A stretch of 64,000 nt of DNA from Emydura subglobosa (lineage: Eukaryota > Chordata > Testudines > Chelidae): positions 5,846,997 through 5,910,996 of the forward strand of contig ML680086.1 of NCBI GenBank assembly GCA_007922225.1, given 5' to 3'. Below are positions 12,501-23,700 of this stretch, in pieces. Position 1 is the first letter of the stretch, and every line of letters begins with the position of its first letter. The translations under genes were made by a program, and so were the position numbers. The notes below the pieces were generated by a model. That model was given only the letters and a program-made list of their open reading frames with translations, made no database searches and was not told the origin of the DNA.

Positions 12501-14639
12501 AGATTTCTTCCCAGCTCATTTGTTGCGCTGCCATTTGGTGCAGGAGATGAAGCCAGCACTCCGCTGACTGAAGAACGCTGGCGAAAGATGTCTGCGCTTG
12601 CCCAGTGCTGAAGGGAGAATGGGTGTTGAACACAAACAGCTTTGCTGGCCTTCGTCGTCCTTTGGCGTATTCAGGAACTCTGTTAAACTTAAGTCCTGAT
12701 CAAATGTGGGGCTGGGAGGCTGCATGTATCAGACAGCAGAGGCCCTTGGCTCCTCCATCACCAGGACTCTGCAGCAGATTTAAAAACCTCAGCTAATCAA
12801 ACGAGCACCTGCCCCATAATAAGATCTCCTAGGCTCCCTCAGGCCAGCAGGGCTAAGGATCATCTTTTTTAATAGATCCTCCTTAGATCCCGCACTGAGG
12901 GGCGGCTTTTCCCCACCTCTCCTTGCGAGGGCAGCCATTGATGTTTGTCTCTTGCCCCCTACTGCTCCTGGCTACATCTCATTCACCAGAGGGGCCCCGT
13001 ACTCCTTTATTGGTACATCAGCCTTCTGAGCTCCTCGCCTTGGCTGTTTCACTCTTGCGGCATGCTGCAGGGATTGGCTGCCGTGCGGCAGCTACTCAGA
13101 ACTGGAGGGCTAGCTTGCCTTAGCTGCAGGGAGCACGTTACCAGCGTGGTCTGTAGAGCTCACTGGCTTCCTCCTCCCCTTAATGATGGGACATGAGTAG
13201 CTTTAGTTTGATGGTCAGTCACCAGCTTTGTATTGTACAGTCAATAAATGACTGAACGTTAATTCTGCAGGTGGGGGGGAGGGGGGTGCGAGAGAGAGAG
13301 AGAGATGCCCTCTTGGCCACAACACCAGGAGTGTACTAGGGACCTCCAGAGCTAAAAGGCTCAGCTGCTACAGCTTGAGCTAAAGAACTGTGCCTCTGTA
13401 GCTAAAGGACCAGAATGGTTCCTATCCTCTGTGGGTCAGGCTCAGAGTGGGGGGACCTGTAACACACCCCACTGGAATTCCTAAACTGTAGAGTCTGAAG
13501 CCCTATGTTCTGCAACTGTGACTCTCTCAAGGGCTTAAAAGGGCCGAATCTTCATACTATGATCCATGTGATGAAGTAACAATTCAGTTAAATGCCAGGA
13601 TTCACACTGTGCTGTGGATTGGGAAAGTATCAGGTCCAAACCGCATTTCATAGATTAATGTAATTTAGTTAAGTATTTCAAGGAGCTTTTGTTTCTCCTA
13701 TGTAACGATTCTGAAAATTGGTTCCTGGCTCATAGTTTTAAAGAAAACACTATTAGGTTAAAAATCATACTTCAGCAATTCCTTATCTGTGTTACTAACA
13801 CCTGAGGCAATTGAAACTGTAAGAACTCTGTAAATTTACTTTTTGTCATTTATACAGTCTTATTTTTTAATTTCAACCAGTCTGAGTAATGAAAATAGCT
13901 AGCCAATGTCACTTCCTGGTTCTCCCTCCCTGCTGGTGTTTGTACAGAGGAACACAGTTGAACAAAACTAAGGACATTTGAAAGTAAAAAACGTTTCAAT
14001 CAGTTGGATATTTGTATAGTGAAAATGCAGAGTGCTGTGCAGGTGCTAAAGTTTGGTACTTTGGGCACAGTTTTCCAAAATGAATAAACTCCTTTGAGTT
14101 TTAGTGGAATGCAGACTCCTAAAGCCACTGAGCTGCTACTGGAAAATTTTGCCCATAAACAAGTGGCCTGATTTTTGTAAGGAGTTCAGTGCCAGAAGCT
14201 CCCAGTAAGTTAATGCAGTATCCTCGCCAGCTGTGCCGTGCAGGGTGGCTGCTCTGCTCTGGTGTGTACTGCACAACACTGCTTACAGGGAAGTACACGC
14301 ACTGTACAGTGTACAGTACTTGGTGCTGTACGGGGTGTCTGGGCATCTTTGAGTGCCTTGACTTGAAGTACAAGACTTGGTTTGTGTTAGTGCTGGAGGA
14401 AGGCGTGGGGGGATCTTTTCCTCTGCTAGTACAAGCTATTGTAATTCACTGCGTGGTGCTGTAGGCAGTTCAGCCCGCCCTCAAAGGTAGGGAGACTAAA
14501 AAGATACACAGAGCTTACAAGAGGCATTTGCAGAAGGTACAATGAAGCTAGGCAGCCTTTCCTGTAGAGATGGACCCAAGCCAAAACCAATATCCCTAAC
14601 ATTTAAGGAAAGGTATTCTTGACATTTAAATTTTGCACC
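9530..14639. other. Non-coding stretch
   Basis: No exon recognised on either strand. The longest plus frame (11476-11985, 169 codons) is Pro/Ser-rich, resembles nothing known and is treated as chance. Confidence 0.5.
13270..13305. repeat. G-rich run followed by (GA)n
   Basis: G-runs of 7 and 6 bases are followed by about seven GA units. Confidence 0.8.
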
Positions 14640-14942
14640 TCAAGCCTGTCACAAAGCCTGAAGTCTAAGATGATCCAATGGCTGGAAGTTGAAGCTAGAC
14701 AAATTCAGATTGGAAATAGAGTGTAAAATTTTAACAGTGAGGGAAATGAACCATCGGAACAATTTACAAAATGTTGTGGTGGATTCTCCATAATTGGCCA
14801 TTTTAAAATCAGGACTAGATGTTATTCTAAAAACTCTGCTCTAGGCATTTATTTGGGGGGAGTTCTGTGGCCTGTGCTACACAGGAGGTCAGACTAGATG
14901 CTCACAACGGTCTCTTCTGGCCTTGAAATCTCTGAATCTGTA
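14640..14942 (+). mobile_element. LINE 3' end (CR1-type), plus orientation
   Basis: The segment gattctccataattggccat, then ggactagatgttattctaaaaa, ends in the phrase 'ggtcagactagatgctcac ... tcttctggccttgaaatc'. The same phrases occur inverted at 44594-44850 and in plus orientation at 36450-36605, so this is a dispersed family. The 'gaggtc-agactagatg' end is typical of CR1-like elements in reptiles. Confidence 0.65.
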
Positions 14943-17667
14943 TCCCAATTCCTGTCCTGTAGCCTGCCGGGATTGCAATCTCCAACTGCTCTGACCCTCT
15001 GCAGAGTGCCGGGTGAGATGTGTGATCTGTTCTCATTGGCTGCTGCCCCATGTAGTGATCAGCCCATCTGAGCCCAGCAGACACCACCCTCGCCTGAAGC
15101 AAATGGGCTACCTTGGAGTTTGTTCCTAGGGTGGGAATATGGAGGGGGCTGCTGATGTAATGTGTTAATGGAACAGGAATTAAATGTAGCCAAGTAACAC
15201 TTGAGGCAGGAAGCCAAGCCATCCTGGAACAACTCCAGTGAGCACTGAAGTTCAGTCGTGATTGAGGGAGGATCCTAGGGTTTTACTCGCTTGCTGAGCC
15301 TCCCACCCCCTCGTGGGGTGACTCTTGTACCTACTCCCTGCTAGGCAGCGTGTGGCACACTTTACCCCAGACAGCATGGCACAGAGGAGCAGACAGGCTG
15401 CTCGCTGTGTCCTTGGCTAAAGCTGCCAGCTGGCCGGGACAGAATTCTGCTGGCATTGGAGCATGCTGTGCTGCTTATCTGAGCACCCAGTTAGCATGCT
15501 GCACCTGTGATCTGGCATGCTTCCGCCTCATGCAACGTGCCCCCGTGTGGAATATCATATGTTGGCCCTTTCTGCTACTGCTCTTCTGCGGGCTGTGTCT
15601 AGGTCATGCCCTGTTGCTTGAGCGAGAGTGGAAGAAGCACTCCCCTTCCCTGTTCCCATTTAGAGGATTGCATTCAGTAGAGGGCCGGATTCATCTTAGT
15701 CGCTGAGAAACTCCCTGGCAGATCCAAGAATGGAACCTTGGAGCCACGTTCTTACCTGATATGAGCCAGTGTAACTCCTTCAAGTCAGCTGAGTTGCATC
15801 AGCTTTACCCCAGCTCAGAATTTGGTTCCTCTAGTCTCTCCTGACCCTGAAATCCAAGAGTCACAGGTCAAGTTGCCTCGTTCATCTCCACCTGTGTTGG
15901 CAGTGCTGACAGCTCTACTGCAAGTGGGTTGCCATTTGCTGACATGGTTAAACCTCCCGTCACCTAACTGTGCTCGACGTGGGTCTGTCTACACAAGGAT
16001 TCCCAGTGCTTTTCATGGCAGCAGAGCTGAACTGGTCTTAGCATTGGTGGGAAGTGTCTAAAAATTCTCTCTAGTGTTGACAGCACCCGAGCCTCCTGCG
16101 CTAATCATTAGTTCACTTCTGATCCTTAATTTTACTCTTCTTCTTTCCGGAGGCCACGCTGGGACCTGTGATAAAGACAGAAATCCACTTCCAGTTGCCA
16201 TTGATTGAAAGATCTGTCGCCTCTCTCACGCCTGTGTGCAGGTAGATGTAGTACTTTGGCAGCATATGCGCATATGCACACGCCTCTGTAGCTACATCTG
16301 TCCTCTCATTTGTAGATACAGGTGTCGAGGGCATAGCTTGATCTAGGACTCAGTAGGTACCTTTGTAGATTTTCAGATGCTGTAAACTGCTGGGTCTGTG
16401 CTCCCAAGTTAGAATATTCTTTGCTGCAACACACGTGCAAACACTGTGGTTTGGGCAGTGTCTGTCAGAGGAAGAGAGTTCCCAGGGGCTGTCCTTCCCT
16501 GATCTGGGGACTGCATGCAGGTATGATTCTGCCTTCTTCCCAGAAGTAGTGCTTGTTTCCTCTTGTGCTGTCTGGAGCCATATAGAGCCATCCTGGCTGC
16601 AGATTGGAAGGAGACTCATTTCTGGAAAGATGACTGAAGCTTGTGTGCTGGCAGGATCTGGTAGAGAAGTGGCAAGACGGGCTGGGTGTTGTTCTGTTGG
16701 AAGAGGCCCAGGTTGTGTATTCCTTTTTCCATTGGCCCTAACTCCAGTCAGTGTGGTGGGAAGTCTGCTGGCTGGTATTGTTTACATCCCCCATGTTAAC
16801 CCTTTGACTCCCCAGGAGCCGCACCTTGTGCGCTTCACTGGGGCGGATGCAGCAAGTTATTGAATTAAGAACAAAGCCATTGGAGTCTTGCTGCCCTAAC
16901 CAGCGTGACCAAGCGGTTGCCTGGGGATGTGGCATTTTGCACTTTCCCTCTTGCCAAGTGACGGCTCTCGGCTTTCATCCTATCCCCATGTCAGGTGCCA
17001 ATCGCGACCCATTCTGACCCTCTGAATGTGTGCCTCGGCCATGGCTGATGCAGTGGGGATACAGAGGGGGCACCGCAGTGGGGGCGAGCTTTCTCCGCAT
17101 TACCCCAGCAGGCAGGGTGAAGGTACTGGGAAAGAAGGGAGCCCTCCCTGTCCTACACTGGTCCTTCATTTTGCAGCTCTTGAGGCAGGGGTTTCTGTGC
17201 TGGCTGTGGCCAAGTCACCAGTGGTGACGCGGGTTTCCAGGAATCCACGTGTGCATGCACAATTGGGTTGGGCCGGTGTGAGATGCAGTGCTGCAGACCT
17301 GGGCCTTGTTCTCCATGCATGTGCTCATGCAAGTATGCACAGCCTGAGTTTCTTTGCGCCAGGGGTGCCTTTGGCTCTGGCCATTTGTACTGTTTGTGAC
17401 CCTCTCCACCCTTGGAGACTGACAATTCAGTGCTGCTCAGTGAATTCTGATTGCTTCCATCCATGCTGTCCTGTCCTGAATTTGGAGTTCAGCATGGCTG
17501 TGGTTCTGGATTAACTGTTGTGAGTTTGGCTTGAGGTGAGATCTGCACACTTTGGCCCTTTCTGCTCAGCAGGGCAGCTCGTTAGCGATGATAGGCTGTG
17601 CTGAGAGCTGCACTCAGCCTGCACGGTTACTGGTAACCCTCTCCTGATGAATCTTGATCTTTTGCAG
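14943..17667. other. Non-coding stretch up to the first ACSS2 exon seen
   Basis: Immediately upstream intron. No exon coding for the FDVTKG/EWMKGA-type region expected before the 17668 exon was recognised. Confidence 0.5.
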
Positions 17668-17759
17668 GGAAGGGAATGAACCTGGGGATTCCATGAAGAT
17701 CTCCTACAGCGAGTTATTGCACAAGGTCTGCCAATTTGCCAATGTTCTCCGGGAACAAG
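17668..17759 (+). CDS. ACSS2: ACSS2 exon (first coding exon seen)
   Basis: It encodes the stretch starting EGNEPGD and ending NVLREQ, the early N-terminal domain that precedes the first beta-sheet of the adenylate-forming fold. The acceptor is tttgcag and the donor is gtacct. It opens with the last base of a codon, consistent with a split Trp (TG|G) joined to an upstream exon that I could not find. It ends with one base of a Gly codon that the next exon completes. Confidence 0.93.
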
Positions 17760-20700
17760 GTACCTGGCTTAGCCCACTTCTCTGCTGTCTGGTGTGGGAG
17801 GTGGTGTTGCCTACGTGCAAGGCACCATACTGGGACCTGGGAGATGCTGGGTTTTCAGCTCTGCTGTGTCCTTAAAATGGGGATAAAGATACTGATCTCT
17901 GTAAAGTGCTTTGAGAGCTACTGATAAGCACAATACAAAAGCCAGATTTATCATCAATAAGAGTTAGATTATAACTGACACCTTGCTTGGAACGCCTTTG
18001 TTGATAGCGGTGGAAATTGGTTGTATTGCTACCTCTTCAAAGTGGCATGGTTGGCACTTTAAGATGCAGTAGCCATCCCAGGTGCCTTACCAAGAACTTC
18101 AGTGATTAAAAAAGGAGAGAGAGAGGGAGAGAGAGAGAGCACGCGCGCATCTACATATACATGGCTTGGAAATCACTGACACTGTTGCTATTTCACTATA
18201 AAACTTTGTAAGCCTTTTTGGTTCTTTGGCTTTGTACATCATCACGATGAAGTGCCAGTCAGTCATTACTCCAAGCTAATGTCACTGGAAACCTTCAGTG
18301 GAAGCTTGCATCCTTGTTGAACACATTAATGCACAGAGGGTAAATATTCAACTCAGTGGGTCCCCTCAGCTGAGCTTTAAACTGATAGCTTATTTGCACG
18401 TGGCAATGGTGTTGATTAAATTCTGCCAGCTTGTGTTTTTTTATCCTAGTTCCCATCTCCTGTTGTGGTTGTCTCATATGCTTTCTGTAGGAGCAGCGGG
18501 GCGCAGACCTCTGATAGCCTCATGTCACTGAAATCATCGCTATTCTGCCAGTATGGGAAATATCATCTGTTTCTTTTTCACAGGGATAAAGAAAGGAGAC
18601 AGAGTTTCTATCTACATGCCGATGATTATTGAGCTGGTTGTTGCCATGCTCGCCTGTGCCAGGATTGGAGCTCTTCACTCCATTGTGGTAGGAACGACAG
18701 CTGGGAGTTAGGCTAAATTCAGAGCTGCTGTTGGAGCTGTAGGTTCTCTTGCCTGGTGGCAGGGAGCCAGAGAAGAATGAGTAGGGTTGGTAAGCTGGAC
18801 AGGGATGGCGGCTAAAATTAAGGTGCCGTTTCCTATCCCACTTGCCCTCACTAAAAGACTTTAGTTTAAAAGCGGAGACGCTTTTTGCTTTGCTCTGCCC
18901 ACTGAACTATGGCAGCCAGCCTGGAGTTGACTATCACCTTGCCATTCTCCGAGGGGAGCCTCAGGCATATGACAGGCCCATTGGAGCCCAGTGCGCCTGC
19001 TGGCAAGATCCGCTAATGCTCTGATGCTCTCTGTTACCTTTTTGAATCTGGTCATTCCCAGCGTTTCGGCATACTGTGCAACTGAGCTGAATGATCGTGT
19101 TCTCTTGTCAGTTTGCAGGTTTCTCAGCAGAATCCCTTTGCGACCGGATTCTCGATTCCGAGTGTTCTCTCCTCATTACAGCAGGTAAAATATTCCCCTC
19201 CAGTGGGCAGGTCCGGAACCCCGGTGTTAGCTGGGGAAACAGTTATGTTTAAAACTAGATTAACTATTAATGAAGGAAAATATATTCCTGCAAATGGTGT
19301 ATTTTGTTCAGATGGGGTTGAGGAAGGTGCTGTTTCTGAATAGAATTGCCAGTTCCAGGGTACGTTTTGCTGGCAGATGTGCTTTATTAACTGGTTCCCC
19401 TGTTAAAAGCAGCCCATGCATTTTGTTCAATGGCTTGTGTAGCTGCCAACTCCTAATGTTATACTTCTAAAATAAACAGCAGGGTTTTGGTAACTTTACA
19501 AACAGGATAATCAATGACCAGATGTTAATTTCAAATGAACAGATGGTGGTTTCATACAAACTTATCAATAGTGAACAGATCACCCTACATGGCCAGAATG
19601 TAAAGCCTCACAGAGACTGCTGTGGTGGTTTGTCATGTACTAAAAGAATAAGGGTATTTCACATAGAAACAATATAACAGATTCAAGCTTTGAGCCTTCA
19701 GTAATAACAAGTGTATTCTCAAAAACTAGCTTCTCATTTCAAAGAGGAAAAACTGATAAATTGGATGCTCCTTAATGTAGTTTCCCAGATGCATCATTTA
19801 TGTGATACCTCTCATCCCTCCAGTAAACTGCACATTTTGAAGAAGTCCTGTAAATTGCTGCTACATGTTAACCTTGTAAAGCAAGATGTCAATCCATTGA
19901 GGGTGCTGTGAGATTTGTGTATGAGCCTTTTGCCCACCCATGTTCTCTATGGCAATGGTCACGCTATTCATAGACCGGATCATGCAGTCTGCATTCTGCC
20001 AGTGTAGCATTGTTCCCTACAGAACATTTCGAAGTGCTTTGGTCAGCCTAAATTTGAACCTCTCCCATAGGGAGGGGATTTCACCACTTCCTTTGGAGGA
20101 TTCTGTGATATTTTAATTGATCTTGTTAGGAAACCTTTCCTGACACCTGCCTAAAAATTCTCTTCCCCGGTTTCATTCAGTCTCTTCTAATCAGACCTCC
20201 CAGAGCCATTCATTCCGCTCCTCCAAGGATTTGTAGGCTGCCCTGGCTAGTGAGCCAGTTTAATGATTTACTTATTGTTTTGTAGATGCCTTTTATAGAG
20301 GGGATAAACTGATTAACCTGAAGCAGATTGCAGATGAAGCCCTGCAGAAGTGTAAAGATAAGTAAGTTCCTGTCCTCCTGGAATGAGGGGATTCCTGCAG
20401 GTGTTTACAGAGTAAATTACTAACTGTTAAATCCTGCAGCGTCCTCTGCATGGAGCATGGTGTATGCTCCTAAAAGCCACAAAAATCACCCACAGCATAG
20501 ATATGCTCATCTTAAGAGATGGGCGATTTAATCTTTTCTCTAGGCCACTTTGACCTGAAGGATCACAAGGTGGAATACAGAAGAACTGTAAAGAGGGATT
20601 GTCCACCTCTGGGGTAAAACATGGCAGTTCTCCAACCATGCACAATAACACTGCACAGCTATTTATGACAAAAAGTGAGGAATAACACACTTCAGCCAAA

Positions 20701-23700
20701 GCGGTGAAGCGGGGCGAAAGTTTGAGGTAGCGTGTGCTTACCTGCAATGCCAAGTCTTACATCCTGCCAAAAAGACGGTTGTTTGGCACTAATAAAATTG
20801 ACAGTGTATTCAGAAATATGACAGGTTTAAAAAATGACCAGCCTACTGGGGCCAACAACTTCTTTTGCAATAACACCTGCACCGTATCGGTATCCTATAT
20901 ACACATTCACAGTTAAATTATTTTGCATTTCTATAGCACCTTTGCTTAGATCTCCAAGCTCTTCACTAACATTAGTGAATTAATTTTCACACACCCCTGT
21001 GAAGGAGACCCATTTTATTACCTATTACTGATGGGGAGACAGTGGAGATGAAGTGACTTCTCCAGGATCATACAGGAAATCAGTGGCAGTGCTGGGAATA
21101 GAAATGGGGTCATCTGACTCCTGAGCCTATGCTTTAACCCCAGGCCTTGCTCTCTTGTTGCCATAGCTTCTGCGTGGTTAGGGGAGATGTGGACTCCAAG
21201 AGTGAGTGGGTAACTTGGTTACATGAACATGGGCTCAGCATTTCTTCTTGAGCCTCTTTATTTAGCACTGGGCATGGGATTCTGGTTGGGATAAGGTTAG
21301 ATAAAAGCAGCACTGGCACAGGAATGCAATCCAAGCAGCTGTGTTCAAATCTTCAGCCAACATGTGACCTAGTGTCACATCCTATCTGCAGTTAAAAGTC
21401 CCCTCTAAGAATACTAGGGCTGTGAAGCCAGGGTGCTTAGAGCACATGCTGACACTGCATCCTTTGTCCTCAATGCTAGGAGAGAGTCCGGTACGGGGGA
21501 GGACATGTCTCAGTTTTGCATTTCTGGCTTTCACTGGATTGCCTCCAAACTCTTCACTTGCTGTCAAAGCTTTAATGGTAGCTTATAAAATATAACTTGG
21601 TGCAGTCTGGACTTCACAGGTGGGTTAATCACGCACATCTGCAGTTGGGGCAGGGCTCTGCATATTAAAAATGCAGACTGAAGTCTCTTTTTGGCAAGTG
21701 CATGTTATTGATTATGAAGAAAGTGCTTCCCACATTGTGGGATCTTGGCCAGTGGAGACCTTTTTGGTGTAGGTCTAAGACTACTAATACTCATTTGGAG
21801 AGTGATTAGTCCAAAGACTTTGGAAATAAGCGACCAGCAATTGGAGAACCCTAGTGGGTGCCCAGATATAGACTTAAAAGACACTGCAAAGACACCCCGT
21901 TTCCTTGAGATGTTGTTCTAAATGCGCATATTGTACCTTGTGCGCCATATTGGTCTCGTGTAACGCGTGCCCAATAGCCATTGATGGAAGCGGATCTCTC
22001 ACCTGGTGCCTCATGACTCTTTTTTTTGTTTGTCAAAAACAAAAAAACAGACAATTGGCTGAAGTTTTTTCTTTCCAGTAGGGCTGGGAAAGCGCCTTCC
22101 TTGAACTGCTAGGAAATACAGTCCCGGAATCTGGCGATGAGCCAGGGAAGGGAGATGCATGGTGGTGGGAGAAGTGATGGAAATGCAGGTCTCTTACAAG
22201 CAGTGGAGCAATGCTGAGCCATTAGTTGCAGTTGCCTTGCTGCTCGGTTTTGTTCAGCCTTTCAGTTTGACGTTGAGGCTGGAAGCTGAGGTGCTTAGAG
22301 AGGGGGAGAAATAAAGTGGATCCAATACCACTCCACGCCCTCAATGCTCTGAGGGTTCACTCCTTGAGACAGTGGCTGTGGGAGCCAGCAGGCCAGGGTA
22401 GCACATGCCGTTACTGGCGAATGGTTGCTTTCTGCAGGAACTCGCCACATACAATCTGTGTGAGCCTCAAGGAGCTCTGCAGCTCTACTGTGCTCTTCCA
22501 GTGCTGTGAAAGCCCTCTCCTCTCTCCAGCGGCCCGTACAACACGTCTGTGATGGTGCCAAGCCTGGTGGCTGCACGGGAGCAGGCTAATGACTCCTTTC
22601 CCTTCGCAGGGACTTCCCCCTGAGAACCTGCATTGTGGTCAAGCACTTGGGAAGGGAGGAGGAGCTGATGTCGGACGGGATATGCAGCAAAAAGGAAAGG
22701 GAGGAGGAGCTGATGTCGGATGGGATATGCAGCAAAAAGGAAAGGGAGGAGGAACTGATGTCGGACGGGATATGCAGTAAATCGCCACCTCTCAAGAGGC
22801 TGTGCCAGGATTTACAGGTGGGTTCCTGCAGGAAGCCAGGAGGAGAGATTTCCTGTTTGCTCTTGGTGTGAGCCCAACAAACCAATCAGTACAGCCACCA
22901 CCATGATGCTTCTCTGGGCTTGCATGTCTTCAGACTTCCCTGCTGCTTGTGCCCTTCTCTTTAAATTTATGGTGCAATGTGACCTCTTAAGAACCACAAC
23001 CCATGCTCTAAAATGATTGACTTCTTTTCAAGAGCCCCTCTGGCACCCTTCTGCTTCCTTTAATGCCCCTTGCTCACTGGCAGGTCCCAGAAAGCCTCTC
23101 CCCAGAGGAATGGCTGGGGTATACGTGGAATCTTGCACCAACACAAGCTGAGCAGCCCAAGGGCTGGAATGAGATGTGTTCCTCTCCTTGACAGAGGAAT
23201 TTTCCTTCTTAATGAAAATAGCCGTCTCCCGTCCTGGGCACAATGGCATGTCCTCCCAGAACCCTGAAACAGTCTGATTCCCATCTTCTCTCTCCCTGCT
23301 GACAGCATGGGTAGAGGCAGCTCTGGTGCTGTGTACCCGGAGCAGTAGCTCATGTTGTGGGTAAATGGGAGCTTCCGGTGGGGATGACCTGTAGGCAAAC
23401 CATGCACACAGTATTGTAGTAGCTGGCACACACTTCAAACAGGTGCAGTTGCTGGGCACTTAACCTTTGCTGCTTCAGGCAAGGCACGGTGTCTTGTTTT
23501 ACCAATAAATGTCCAGCTGTCTCTGAGGCAACCGTCTGTAATGCAGGGCTTTCCCCCCTCTGATAGAAACCAACTGCCTTGACAATTATTTTCGGGACAC
23601 TAGGGAAAGCGTCCTCTTCCCTTGCAGATGGAGCTGAAGGCAGCAAAGCTCTGCAGGGCAGGGAGAGTGGAATTCTCTGCGTGATTAGTAACTTCATTAC

